A stretch of DNA of 64,000 nt from Pelomonas baiyunensis (GTDB lineage Bacteria > Pseudomonadota > Gammaproteobacteria > Burkholderiales > Burkholderiaceae_C): assembly GCF_043555935.1 (NCBI RefSeq), contig NZ_JBIGIB010000002.1:744001-808000 (forward strand), written 5' to 3'. The position numbers and the translations under genes are program-made. Shown here piece after piece: positions 1-8,944 of the stretch. Within the stretch, counting starts at the first letter, position 1. Every line of letters starts with the position of its first letter. The notes under the pieces were generated by a model. That model saw only the letters and a list, made by a program, of their open reading frames with translations. It did no database searches and was not told the origin of the DNA.

Positions 1-1
1 C

Positions 2-958
2 CGGGGCGATGCGATTTTTGACAGCTTGCACGACGGCCCGTTGCCGGAGCAGGCGTACTGCCGAGACGTGCCCGCCGACATTTGCACCGCGGCCACCGGT
101 GTGCCCGTGGTGGATGAGGCGGTTCGCACGCTCTACCGCACCGGGCTGCTGCACAACCACGCGCGCATGTGGCTGGCCAGTTATGTGGTGCACGGTCGCA
201 AGGTGCATTGGCGCGCCGGCGCGGACTGGCTGTACAGCCACTTGCTCGATGGCGACCTCGCCAGCAACCACCTCAGCTGGCAATGGGTGGCCGCCACGGG
301 CAGCCACAAGCCGTACGTGTTCGACGCCGCCAACGTGGCCCGCTTCGCGCCGCCACCCTGGCACAGCGAGGGCAGTGCGGTGGACCTCAGCTACGACGCG
401 TGGGACACCCTCGCGCGCACGCCCCGCGCCTTGCCGGCCGGTGATGACCGCGCGGCCGCATCGGCGGTGCCGGAGCCGGTGTGCACACCCAGTCCCGCGA
501 TCGGCGGCCCGGTGCAAGCCGGGCTGCCGGATCCGGCAGCCTTTGGCCGAGATGCGCGCCCCATCTGGCTGGCCCACCCCTGGGCGTTGGGCCCAGCCCC
601 AGCTGATACGCAGACGCTGGCGGTGGTGCTGCGCGAGGCCCACCAGGCGCGCCCCTGGAGCGAGCCGCGTTGGCACTGGGTGACGGAGCGCATGACCGAA
701 TTGGGCGGCACGGTGTGGGTGTGCGACGCCGCCGCCTTGGCCGCCTGGGTGGACGCGGTGACCACCGCAGGCCAGCGGCCCGAGCGCGTGCAGGCGGTGG
801 CTGAGCCTCACATCACCCGCTGGCTACCGCCGGGGATCGCCCTGCACCCCGCGCCCCGGCACTTCCCCGAAGTGGCGCCGGTGTGTGCCTCGTTCTCAGC
901 GTGGTGGCGCCGGGCCAGCGGCGAGGCGCTACCGCGTCGCCCACACGGCGGCGATTGA
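2..958 (+). CDS. Photolyase/cryptochrome-superfamily FAD-binding protein (5' end outside window)
   Basis: The reading frame is open from the left edge, so the N-terminus is missing; 318 residues remain. The first ~115 visible residues match the helical FAD-binding domain of DNA photolyases and cryptochromes: HNHARMWLASYVVH, then RAGADWLY, then DLASNHLSWQWVAATG and KPYVF, which line the flavin pocket in that family. Members repair UV pyrimidine dimers or act as light sensors. Unusually, about 190 residues follow the FAD domain, including an alpha/beta-looking stretch (IWLAHPWALG, VVLREAHQARPWSEPRW, VWVCDAAALA), whereas classical photolyases end soon after it. Superfamily assignment is firm; repair versus sensory role cannot be decided from this fragment. 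Confidence 0.8.
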   Translation, partial: RGDAIFDSLHDGPLPEQAYCRDVPADICTAATGVPVVDEAVRTLYRTGLLHNHARMWLASYVVHGRKVHWRAGADWLYSHLLDGDLASNHLSWQWVAATGSHKPYVFDAANVARFAPPPWHSEGSAVDLSYDAWDTLARTPRALPAGDDRAAASAVPEPVCTPSPAIGGPVQAGLPDPAAFGRDARPIWLAHPWALGPAPADTQTLAVVLREAHQARPWSEPRWHWVTERMTELGGTVWVCDAAALAAWVDAVTTAGQRPERVQAVAEPHITRWLPPGIALHPAPRHFPEVAPVCASFSAWWRRASGEALPRRPHGGD

Positions 959-1080
959 GCGCCGCGGGCCTGCTTTGGCCTGAGCGGCGGGTGCGCGGCC
1001 GAGGGGCCGGGGTTGGCACCGGCCTTGCTATTCCTGCGGTCGAGCGCCGGACGCCTGGCGCTGCCACCAGGGAGACTCAT

Positions 1081-1458
1081 ATGACGGCCAGCCCGCGAGA
1101 AGACATCCGCATCGTCCTTGTGGACGACGACCGCGACGCCTGCGAAACCTTGTCGGAGGTGCTGCAGTTCGACGGCTACAGCGTTCGCTTTGCCACCACC
1201 GCCCAAGAGGCCATCGCCACGGTGGAGGAGTACCAGCCGATTTGCGCGCTGGTGGATTTGGGCCTGCCCGATCTGGACGGCTGCGAGCTGTCGCGACAAC
1301 TGCGCGACCGTTACGGCCCGGACCTCGTGCTCATTGCCGTCACTGGCCGCGTGGGCCAGCAGGCGCACGACAAAGCCATGGCATGCGGCATCGACCACGT
1401 GCTCAGCAAGCCGCTGTCGCTGGAGCGCCTGCGGTCGTTCTTCCCGCCCCGCGGCTGA
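1081..1458 (+). CDS. Stand-alone response-regulator receiver domain
   Basis: A 125-residue protein that is one CheY-like receiver and nothing else. The acidic pair follows IVLV (residues 15-17 DDD), the phospho-acceptor is D59 in ALVDLGLPD, and the conserved Lys is in LSKPL near residue 107. The ATG at 1081 is preceded by GGAGACTCAT, a good ribosome site, so I use it rather than an upstream in-frame alternative. With no output domain it probably relays phosphate or controls a partner by binding. The hybrid kinase 74 bp downstream on the same strand is the obvious partner, but this is inferred from position. Confidence 0.88.
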   Translation: MTASPREDIRIVLVDDDRDACETLSEVLQFDGYSVRFATTAQEAIATVEEYQPICALVDLGLPDLDGCELSRQLRDRYGPDLVLIAVTGRVGQQAHDKAMACGIDHVLSKPLSLERLRSFFPPRG

Positions 1459-1532
1459 GTTGACGGCAAAAGTTACCGATCCGGCCTGCCGCGGTGTGCG
1501 CGTGCAGGCACCCGTTCCCTGAAAGACCGCTG

Positions 1533-4500
1533 ATGACCGAACGCCGGCCTGAGGAGGGTGAAGCCTTCCGCCGCATCCTCACCCGCAACCTGATCGTGCC
1601 CCTGGCCATGGGGCTGGGCAGCATCGTGGTGTTCGTTGGCCTGCTGTGGCACCTGATGGGGCTGCTGGGCTGGGTGGACCACACCCACCGCGTCGTGGCC
1701 AAAGCCCATGAACTCGCCACCTTGAGCGTGGACAGCGAAAGCGGGCTGCGCGGCTTTTTGCTCAGCGGGCAGGACGCCTTCTTGGCGCCCTACGGCGTGT
1801 CCCAGGCCAAGCTGGCCGGTGAGCTGCGCGACGCCGAACTTCTGGTGGGCGACAACCCCGCGCAAGTGGACCGTTTGCGCCGCGTGGCCTCTCTGTCACA
1901 GCGCTGGACACTGTTCGCTGAGAACCTGATCGACCTGCGCCGGCGGGGCGAGCCGGTGGAGGCGGCCATCCGCACGCAGGCGGGCAAGCAGCTGATGGAT
2001 GAAATGCGGCGCGAGCTGCGCGCGTTCGGCGAAGCCGAGGCCCGCTTGCTGCGCGACCGCAACGAAGATGCCCAGGTGGGTACCTGGGTGTCGGTGGGCG
2101 GCTACATCGCGGTGCTGTTGCTGGCCAGCGGCTTGATTGCATGGGCCGGGCGGCGCGACATCCAGGCGCTGTCGCTGAACTACAGCGGCGCGCTGGACGA
2201 TTTGGCAGCCACCGCGCGCGACAGCGAAGAGCGCGCCTGGCTGCGCGGCGCCCAGGCCGACTTGAGTGCGCTGCTGATGGGCGAGCGCCGTGTGGCCGGG
2301 CTGGGCGAGCGCACGCTCGGCTTCCTGGCCGAGCGCGTGCAGGCCTTGGTGTCGGCCGCGTTCGTGCGGGGCGACAACGGCACCCTGCAATGCGTGGCGG
2401 CCCAAGGGCTGAACGCCGCCGAGGCGGGCGAGCGAGACGCCGAGGCCGGCTTGCTCGGGCAGGTGTGGCGCAGCGGCCGCCTGATGCGCGTGCCTGCCCT
2501 GGCCGACGACTTCTTGAAGGTGCACACCAGCCTGGGTGACATGCCACCGCGCGAAGTGCTGCTGGTGCCTGCGCTGTACGAAGGCCGCGTCAACGCGGTG
2601 CTGGAGTTGGGGTTCGTGGACGAACCCAGCCCACGCGCCCTGGCCCTGGTGGAGCCCTTGCAAACACTGCTGGGGGCGCTGGTGGAGGCCGCCCTGGCCC
2701 GGCAACGCCTGCAAGACTCGGTGGAAGAAACCCGGCAGCTCAACGAAGAACTGCAGGTGCAGCAAGAGGAACTGCGCAGCGCGAATGAAGAGCTGGGCGA
2801 GCAGTCGCGCGTGCTCAGCGAGTCGCAGCTGCACCTGGAGACCCAGCGTGCCGAACTGGAGCAAACCAACCTGCGCCTGGCCGAGCAGGCCCACACCCTG
2901 GCCGCCCGCAATGCTGCCCTGGCCCAAGCCCAGGCCGAGCTGGAAGACCGCGCCCAGCAACTGCAGCGCGCCAGCAAGTACAAGTCGGAGTTCCTGGCCA
3001 ACATGTCGCACGAGTTGCGCACACCGCTGAACAGCGCGCTCATCCTCTCGGGCCTGCTGGCCGAGAACAAGCCGGGCAACCTGACCGACGAGCAGCGGCG
3101 CTTTGCCAGCACCATCTACGCGGCGGGGCAGGACCTGCTGCTGCTGATCAATGACATCCTGGACCTCTCCAAGGTCGAGGCCGGCAAGCTGGACATCACG
3201 CCCGCGCCGCTGCACCTCGCCACCCTGGCGGAGAACCTGCGGCAGCTGTTCGGCCCGCAGGCCCAGCAAAAGCACTTGAACCTGGCCATCGACCTCGCAC
3301 CCGGCCTGCCGGACAGCCTGATGACCGATGGCCAGCGGGTCGAGCAGATCCTGCGCAACCTGCTGTCCAACGCGCTGAAGTTCACCGAACGCGGCACGGT
3401 GGGGCTGCGCATCGAGCCGCGCCGGGAGGGCGTGGCCTTCCTGGCCAGTGACACCGGCATCGGCATCGCGCCGGCGCTACAGCAGCGGGTGTTCGAGGCC
3501 TTCCACCAGGGCGACGGCGCCTTGAACCGCCGCTTCGGCGGCACGGGGCTGGGCTTGTCCATCTCCCGGCAGCTGGCCAGCTTGCTGGGCGGCGAGCTGA
3601 CCCTCAGCAGCGTGGAAGGGCAGGGCAGCCAGTTCACGCTGCTGCTGCCGTGGGCACCCCCGCTGCCGGCAGCGCCCCGGCGGGAGGTGGTGCTGGGCCT
3701 GGCGGTGCCGGCGCCGGCGGCCTTCTTGGCACTGCCCGCCCCCGTGGCCCCACCTACGCGGCCGCCTCGCCCCAGCGTGCCGGACGACCGCGCCGAGCTC
3801 CAACCCGGCGCTGCGCCGCGCCGTCTGGCGCTGGTGGTGGAAGACGACCCGGCCTTTGCCGGCATCCTGTACGACACCGCACACGAGTTGAACTACCGCT
3901 GTCTGGTGGCTGGCGAGGCGGGCGAAGCGCTGGCGCTGGCCAGTCAGCACCTGCCCCACGCCATCATGCTGGATGTGCGCCTGCCCGACGGCTCGGGGCT
4001 GGAGGTGCTGCAGCGGCTGAAGGAAGACCCGCGCACGCGGCACATTCCGGTGCACATCATTGCGGGCGAGGACTTCCGGCATGTGGCGCTGCCCATGGGC
4101 GCAGTGGGCACGGCCATCAAGCCAACCACGCGGGACGAGCTGCTGCGCATCTTCCAGACGCTGGAGCGCCACGGTGGCGACCGCCCACGGCGCCTGCTGC
4201 TGGTAGAAGACGACGCCCGCCAGCGCGAAAGCATCGCCCACCTGATTGCGGACGACGCGGTGGAGGTGGTGGCCGTGGCTCAGGGGCAGCAGGCCCTGAC
4301 GCTGCTCGATGAGCAGCCGTTCGACTGCATGGTCATCGACCTGAAGCTGCCCGACATGGACGGCAGCGAACTGCTGGCCCGCATGGCCGCGCGGGGCCTC
4401 GAGAAAACGCCGCCGCCGGTCATCGTGTACACCGGCCGGCAGCTCAGCCGGGAGGAGGAGGCCGAGCTGAACCGCTACTCGCGCTCCATCATCATCAAGG

Positions 4501-5021
4501 GTGCCCGCTCGCCCGAGCGGCTGCTGGACGAGGTGACGCTGTTCCTGCACACGCAGGAGTCCCGCCTGTCGGGCGAGCGGCAAGACCTGCTGCGCACCGC
4601 GCGCAACCGTGAGCGGGTGTTCGAGGGCCGCAAGGTGCTGCTGGTGGACGACGACGCCCGCAACATCTTTGCGCTGACCAGCGTGCTGGAGCAGCGCGGT
4701 CTGACCGTGGAGCCGGCCCGCAACGGCGCCGAAGCGCTGGAGCGGCTGGCCGCGCAGGACGACATTGACCTCGTGCTGATGGACGTGATGATGCCGGTGA
4801 TGGACGGGCTGGAAGCCACCCGCCGCATCCGCGAGCAAGCGCGTTGGCGCAAGCTGCCGGTCATCGCCGTCACGGCCAAGGCGATGCGCGACGATCAGGA
4901 GCAATGCCGCCGCGCGGGCGCCAACGACTACCTGGCCAAGCCCATCGACGTGGACCGGCTGGTGTCACTGCTGCGGGTGTGGCTGCCCGAACTGGGCCGC
5001 GCTGACCTTGGGCGCGACTGA
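1533..5021 (+). CDS. Membrane hybrid sensor histidine kinase with three receiver domains
   Basis: A 1,162-residue inner-membrane sensor. In order: transmembrane helix ~20-46; CHASE3-type extracytoplasmic domain (SVDSESGLRGFLLSG near 67-81); second helix ~186-208; GAF domain ~240-390; a long Gln/Glu-rich coiled coil ~395-480; HisKA dimerisation helix with phospho-histidine H493 in MSHELRTP; HATPase_c ~595-705 with N box, DTGIGI and GGTGLGL; then receivers with acceptors D814 (MLDVRLPD), D936 (VIDLKLPD) and D1084 (LMDVMMP). Three receivers imply a branched or multi-step phosphorelay. The ATG at 1533 is preferred to the GTG at 1494 because residues just after it lead into the first helix. It shares TGATG with the CheR-type gene, so the two are translationally coupled. 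Confidence 0.92.
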   Translation: MTERRPEEGEAFRRILTRNLIVPLAMGLGSIVVFVGLLWHLMGLLGWVDHTHRVVAKAHELATLSVDSESGLRGFLLSGQDAFLAPYGVSQAKLAGELRDAELLVGDNPAQVDRLRRVASLSQRWTLFAENLIDLRRRGEPVEAAIRTQAGKQLMDEMRRELRAFGEAEARLLRDRNEDAQVGTWVSVGGYIAVLLLASGLIAWAGRRDIQALSLNYSGALDDLAATARDSEERAWLRGAQADLSALLMGERRVAGLGERTLGFLAERVQALVSAAFVRGDNGTLQCVAAQGLNAAEAGERDAEAGLLGQVWRSGRLMRVPALADDFLKVHTSLGDMPPREVLLVPALYEGRVNAVLELGFVDEPSPRALALVEPLQTLLGALVEAALARQRLQDSVEETRQLNEELQVQQEELRSANEELGEQSRVLSESQLHLETQRAELEQTNLRLAEQAHTLAARNAALAQAQAELEDRAQQLQRASKYKSEFLANMSHELRTPLNSALILSGLLAENKPGNLTDEQRRFASTIYAAGQDLLLLINDILDLSKVEAGKLDITPAPLHLATLAENLRQLFGPQAQQKHLNLAIDLAPGLPDSLMTDGQRVEQILRNLLSNALKFTERGTVGLRIEPRREGVAFLASDTGIGIAPALQQRVFEAFHQGDGALNRRFGGTGLGLSISRQLASLLGGELTLSSVEGQGSQFTLLLPWAPPLPAAPRREVVLGLAVPAPAAFLALPAPVAPPTRPPRPSVPDDRAELQPGAAPRRLALVVEDDPAFAGILYDTAHELNYRCLVAGEAGEALALASQHLPHAIMLDVRLPDGSGLEVLQRLKEDPRTRHIPVHIIAGEDFRHVALPMGAVGTAIKPTTRDELLRIFQTLERHGGDRPRRLLLVEDDARQRESIAHLIADDAVEVVAVAQGQQALTLLDEQPFDCMVIDLKLPDMDGSELLARMAARGLEKTPPPVIVYTGRQLSREEEAELNRYSRSIIIKGARSPERLLDEVTLFLHTQESRLSGERQDLLRTARNRERVFEGRKVLLVDDDARNIFALTSVLEQRGLTVEPARNGAEALERLAAQDDIDLVLMDVMMPVMDGLEATRRIREQARWRKLPVIAVTAKAMRDDQEQCRRAGANDYLAKPIDVDRLVSLLRVWLPELGRADLGRD

Positions 5022-5869
5022 TGCCGGCGCGCCTGAGTCCTGAGGCCCCGTCGGTGCAGGATCTGGAAATCCGGCTGCTGATGGACGCGGTGTACGCCCG
5101 CTACAGCCACGACTTCCGCGACTATTCCGCCGCTTCGCAAAAGCGCCGTGTGCTGTACGCACTGGAGCAGATGCAGTGCGACAGCGTGTCGGCGCTGCAA
5201 GGGCGGGTGCTGCGCGATGAAAGCGCGTTTGCGCGCCTGCTGGACCTGCTGACCATTCCGTTCACCGAGATGTTCCGCGAGCCGGAGTTCTTTCTCGCGC
5301 TGCGCCGGCAGGTCGTGCCGGTGCTGCACACCTACCCCTCGCTCAAGATCTGGGTGGCGGGCTGTGCCACGGGCGAGGAGGTGTACTCGTTGGCCATCTT
5401 GCTGCAGGAAGAGGGACTGCTGGAGCGCAGCCTGATCTACGCCACCGACATCAACCCCGCGGCGCTGGAGCGTGCAAGGCAAGGCGTGGTGGCGCGGGCC
5501 GACCTGGCGCATTGCCAGCGCAACTACGAGGCGGCAGGGGGCACGGGGCGCTTTGTGAGCTACTGCACCGCCAGCACGCCGTCCAGCGACGTGGCGCAGT
5601 TCGACCGGGCGCTGGGCCGCCACCTGACCTTTGCCGACCACAGCCTGGCCACCGACCACGTGTTCTCTGAAATGCACCTCATTTGCTGCCGCAACGTGCT
5701 CATCTACTTCAACCGCACGCTGCAGGACCGGGCGCTGGGCCTGTTCACCGAGTCCCTGTGCCACCGCGGTTTTCTGGGGTTGGGCAGCAAGGAAAGCCTG
5801 GATTTCAGCGCGCACGGCCAGGCCTATGAAGCCGTGGCAGCGCGCGAGCGCCTGTTCCGCAAGCGATGA
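5021..5869 (+). CDS. CheR-type protein-glutamate methyltransferase
   Basis: A 282-residue SAM-dependent methyltransferase of the CheR family. The N-terminal helical subdomain (to ~80) precedes the catalytic Rossmann domain, with the SAM-binding loop VAGCATGEEVYSLAI, an acidic strand end YATDIN, and the family signature CCRNVLIYFNR. CheR enzymes methylate glutamates on chemoreceptors; homologues inside kinase clusters such as this one may modify a sensor instead. No CheB methylesterase lies nearby and no TPR tail is present. It overlaps the kinase upstream by one base (TGATG) and the kinase downstream by four (ATGA). Confidence 0.9.
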   Translation: MPARLSPEAPSVQDLEIRLLMDAVYARYSHDFRDYSAASQKRRVLYALEQMQCDSVSALQGRVLRDESAFARLLDLLTIPFTEMFREPEFFLALRRQVVPVLHTYPSLKIWVAGCATGEEVYSLAILLQEEGLLERSLIYATDINPAALERARQGVVARADLAHCQRNYEAAGGTGRFVSYCTASTPSSDVAQFDRALGRHLTFADHSLATDHVFSEMHLICCRNVLIYFNRTLQDRALGLFTESLCHRGFLGLGSKESLDFSAHGQAYEAVAARERLFRKR

Positions 5870-7092
5870 ACCCCGTGACTGCTTCTGCCATGCCGGTGAT
5901 GCCCGGCGCCGACGACGTTCAACTGCTGATCGTGGATGACCTGGCCGAGAACCGCCTGGCGCTGTCGGCGCTGGTGCAGGAAGAGGGCGTGTGCGTACAC
6001 ACCGCCGCGTCGGGCGAGGCGGCGCTGGACCTGCTGCTGCAGCACGAGTTCGCTCTGGCGCTGCTGGATGTGCAGATGCCCGAGATGAGCGGCTTCGAGC
6101 TGGCGGAGTTGATTCGCGGCAGCTCGCGCACGGCGCACCTGCCCATCGTGTTCGTGACCGCCAGCGACCGTGGCGCCGCGTGCAGCTTTCGCGGCTACGA
6201 CAATGGCGCGGTGGACGTGCTCTACAAGCCGCTGGACCCGCAGGCTGTGCGCAGCAAGGTGCGGGTGTTCACCGAACTGCACCGCAACAGCCGGCTGCTG
6301 CGCCGGCAACTGGTGGCGGTGGAGGCGGCCCACGCCCGGCAAGAGCTGCTGCTGGCCGAGTTGCAGGCCACGCAAGACGCACTGCAGCGGGCGCTGCGCA
6401 TGCGCGATGAATTCATGTCCCTGGTGTCGCATGAGTTGCGCACTCCGCTGGGCGTGATGACGCTGGACCACAGCGCGCGGCGCGACCGCTTGGCGCGCGG
6501 CGATTTGGCGCACTTCACGCCCGAGCGCCTGCAGGCCATGGCCGCCCGCGACGCCCGCCAACTGCGCAGCATGACGCGGCTGATCGACGACATGCTGGAC
6601 ACCTCCCGCATCCAGCACGGGCGCTTGTCCATCGCCCCGCGGCCGACTGACCTGGGCGAACTGGCACGCCACGTGGCGGACGACCTGGCCGGCCTGTTCG
6701 GCACGGTGCCGCTGGACGTGCAGGCCACAGACGGTGTGGCCGGATGCTGGGACGACGCCCGCATCGCGCAGGTGCTGGCCAACCTGCTGGCCAATGCCCT
6801 GCGCCATGGGCAGGGGCGCCCGGTGGCGGTGCAGGTCAGCTGGGCGGCAGATGGCCGGGCGCGGTTGGCCGTGCAGGACCAGGGCGAGGGCGTGCCCGCG
6901 GCAGACCAACAACGCATCTTCGAAGCCTTCGAGCGCGGCGCGGCCAGCGGCCCGGGCTTGGGGCTGGGTCTCTTCATCAGCCGGCATTTCGTGCACGCGC
7001 ATGGCGGCGAAATCCGCCTGCACAGCACCGCGGGGCAGGGCGCCTGCTTCGAGGTGCTGCTGCCTACGAGCCCGCCTGCAGTTGCTGGGTGA
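5866..7092 (+). CDS. Soluble hybrid: N-terminal receiver plus histidine kinase
   Basis: A 408-residue cytoplasmic protein with a receiver at ~18-135 (acidic pair D24/D25, acceptor D68 in LLDVQMPEMSG, Lys in YKPLDP), a coiled-coil linker ~140-180, HisKA with H189 in VSHELRTP, and HATPase_c ending GLGLGLFISR. No transmembrane segment is seen. This receiver-first layout is typical of kinases switched by another kinase, so it probably acts after the large hybrid kinase two genes upstream; the shared ATGA with the CheR-type gene supports co-translation. Its last 29 bases overlap the end of the convergent mdcH, so neither gene has room for its own terminator. Confidence 0.9.
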   Translation: MNPVTASAMPVMPGADDVQLLIVDDLAENRLALSALVQEEGVCVHTAASGEAALDLLLQHEFALALLDVQMPEMSGFELAELIRGSSRTAHLPIVFVTASDRGAACSFRGYDNGAVDVLYKPLDPQAVRSKVRVFTELHRNSRLLRRQLVAVEAAHARQELLLAELQATQDALQRALRMRDEFMSLVSHELRTPLGVMTLDHSARRDRLARGDLAHFTPERLQAMAARDARQLRSMTRLIDDMLDTSRIQHGRLSIAPRPTDLGELARHVADDLAGLFGTVPLDVQATDGVAGCWDDARIAQVLANLLANALRHGQGRPVAVQVSWAADGRARLAVQDQGEGVPAADQQRIFEAFERGAASGPGLGLGLFISRHFVHAHGGEIRLHSTAGQGACFEVLLPTSPPAVAG

Positions 7093-7993
7093 CCCAGTCG
7101 CCCGCGGCCTGCGCGCTGCGGAATTCGTCGACGGACCGCACCGGAATGGCGGGGTGACGCTCGCGCCACATGGCCGCCAACGTGCTGCCGGGGCCCACTT
7201 CCAGCACGCAACGCACGCCGCGCTCGGCGAGGGTGTCCATGGTGTCGTCCCAGCGCACGGTGTGGGCGATCTGGGCCGCCAGCGCGGGGGCCAACACCGA
7301 CAACTGGCGGCTGGCCGTGCCGTGCCGGTTGGTGACGACCGCAGCCCTGGGCGCTCGCAGCGGTTGCTGCGCCAGGGTCTGCTCAAACACTTGCGCCGCC
7401 TCGGCCATGAGCGGCGTGTGGGAGGCCACGCCGATGGGCAGCCGCGTGCAACGCAGGCCCTCGGCCGACCAGCGGGCGGCGGCGACTTCGAGTGTCGGCG
7501 TGAGCCCGCCCACCAGCACGCGCTCCGGGCTGATGCGAATTGCCAGGTGCAAGTCCGCCTCGGCCTGCGCCCGGGCCAACGCGCCCGGCCCTTGCACCGA
7601 GAGCAGGCCGCCGGCCTGCCCCTGCGCACAGGCGGACATCAGCGCAGCCCGTTGCGCTGCGAGCGCCACGGCTGCGGCCGGCTCCATCACGCCAGCCGCG
7701 GCGTACGCCGCCAGCTCGCCCACGCTGTAGCCCGCCACCACTGCCGGTGCAGGCAGGTGGGGCGCCACAGCCTGCCAGGCGGCCAGGCTCAAGCCGGTCA
7801 GCAGCGGCTGGGCCACGGCGTTGGTGTGCATCCAGCCCGGCGTGTGCAGTTGCGTGCGCCAGTCAGCGCCCACGGCGGCGGCGAGGGCCTGCAGCGCGCC
7901 TGTTGCATGCACAGCGGCCGGGTCGGCTTCCAGCCAGGGCAGCATGGCCGCATGCTGCGCGCCTTGCCCGGGGAACAGCAGGGCCAGCGTCAT
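7064..7993 (-). CDS. mdcH: Malonate decarboxylase subunit epsilon (malonyl-CoA:ACP transacylase)
   Basis: A 309-residue acyltransferase of the FabD fold. The N-terminal FPGQGAQ loop and the nucleophile elbow GYSVGE (Ser90) are present; most FabD proteins have GHSLG, and Tyr in place of His is a small departure. In malonate decarboxylase this subunit transfers malonyl from malonyl-CoA to the acyl carrier MdcC to start the cycle. It is the last gene of the mdc operon, in keeping with the usual order. It follows mdcB by a 108-bp gap, the only sizeable gap among mdcA-mdcH, and its end overlaps a convergent kinase gene by 29 bp. Confidence 0.88.
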   Translation of the reverse strand: MTLALLFPGQGAQHAAMLPWLEADPAAVHATGALQALAAAVGADWRTQLHTPGWMHTNAVAQPLLTGLSLAAWQAVAPHLPAPAVVAGYSVGELAAYAAAGVMEPAAAVALAAQRAALMSACAQGQAGGLLSVQGPGALARAQAEADLHLAIRISPERVLVGGLTPTLEVAAARWSAEGLRCTRLPIGVASHTPLMAEAAQVFEQTLAQQPLRAPRAAVVTNRHGTASRQLSVLAPALAAQIAHTVRWDDTMDTLAERGVRCVLEVGPGSTLAAMWRERHPAIPVRSVDEFRSAQAAGDWVTQQLQAGS

Positions 7994-8080
7994 TCAGCTG
8001 GCCAGAAGCTGTTCGCCGATCCCGGCGCAACGCTGCAATTGCGAGGGCCGCGGCGGTGTTGGGCTCAGCCAAGCGGGCAT
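7994..8080 (-). CDS. Possible 28-codon mini-ORF between mdcB and mdcH
   Basis: Within the 108-bp gap before mdcH there is an ATG-started frame of 28 codons (beginning MPAWLSPTPPRP, ending GEQLLAS) whose TGA stop directly abuts the ATG of mdcH (TGAATG). A GAGA lies six bases before its start. It could be a coupling leader that delivers ribosomes to mdcH, or chance in G+C-rich DNA. I recognise no family. It is listed because the rest of the operon leaves at most 11 bp between genes. Confidence 0.25.
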   Translation of the reverse strand: MPAWLSPTPPRPSQLQRCAGIGEQLLAS

Positions 8081-8101
8081 GGGGAATCTCACGTCGCGCG
8101 C

Positions 8102-8944
8102 TCAGCCCACGCGCTGCAGCCAGCAGGCTGCTGCCAGGGTGTCGGCCGCCCCGCCTGGGGACAGGCGGCGGCGCACAAACTCGTGGCCGATGGCCGCCGC
8201 CCGCGCCAGCCCGCTGGGCGCGGCCGCGCCGCCGCAGTGCAGAAAGTCTTGCGCGGTGGCCTGGGCCCAGCGCAGGCCGTCCAGCCCGCCCCGGTGGGCG
8301 AGGTTGCTGTCGTCCAGCGCGGCGATGACGGCGAACAGGGTGTTCACCCGCGCAGGCGTGGCGCCCAGCCCCTGGGCCAGTGCGGCACGCAGCGTGGGGG
8401 CGGCGGTGTCGAACAGCGCCGGAAAACCCAGTGCGGCCTCCGCCGAGGCGCTGCGCAGGTTGTAGCGCCGCGCGGCCATGCCGCCGGGCAGCGTGGAGGT
8501 GCGCTGGGCACGGGCCGTCAAGGCATCGCCCCAGCGGGCGAGCAACACCAGGCGCACCTCGGCCGGCGTGGCGCGCCGCCCCAGCGCCCCGGCTGCAGCG
8601 CACAACAGGCCCAGCGTGAAGATGGCACCGCGGTGCGTGTTGATGCCGCCGGTGGCTGCCAGCATGCGCGATTCAGCCGCGATGCCGGCCTGCTCCAGCG
8701 CCTCGAACGGCGCGCCCGCAGCGCCCAGCTCCGCAATGCGCACGAAGTAGCCGCGCAGCGCAAACAGGCTGCGCATGAAGGTGTGGGCGTCCATGTCCAC
8801 ATGGCTGCCCCGGTCGGTGAGGGTGACGAGGCCGGGCTTGGGCGACAGGGCCAGTTCGTCGTGCAGGGCCAGCGTGGCGGCACGGCCGATGTCGTGCGGC
8901 GTGAGCGGCCGCGAGGCGGCGGCGAGGCTGGGATGCGCGTTCAT
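8102..8944 (-). CDS. mdcB: Triphosphoribosyl-dephospho-CoA synthase
   Basis: A 280-residue protein of the CitG/MdcB family, which joins ATP to dephospho-CoA to give 2'-(5''-triphosphoribosyl)-3'-dephospho-CoA, the prosthetic-group precursor of malonate decarboxylase. Family motifs visible are LSPKPGLVTLTDRGSHVDMD near the N-terminus, GINTHRGAIFTLGLL, and DSNLAHRGG. I chose the ATG at 8944 because the protein then begins as family members do and because it overlaps the mdcG stop as ATGA. MdcG then attaches the product to MdcC. Confidence 0.92.
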   Translation of the reverse strand: MNAHPSLAAASRPLTPHDIGRAATLALHDELALSPKPGLVTLTDRGSHVDMDAHTFMRSLFALRGYFVRIAELGAAGAPFEALEQAGIAAESRMLAATGGINTHRGAIFTLGLLCAAAGALGRRATPAEVRLVLLARWGDALTARAQRTSTLPGGMAARRYNLRSASAEAALGFPALFDTAAPTLRAALAQGLGATPARVNTLFAVIAALDDSNLAHRGGLDGLRWAQATAQDFLHCGGAAAPSGLARAAAIGHEFVRRRLSPGGAADTLAAACWLQRVG

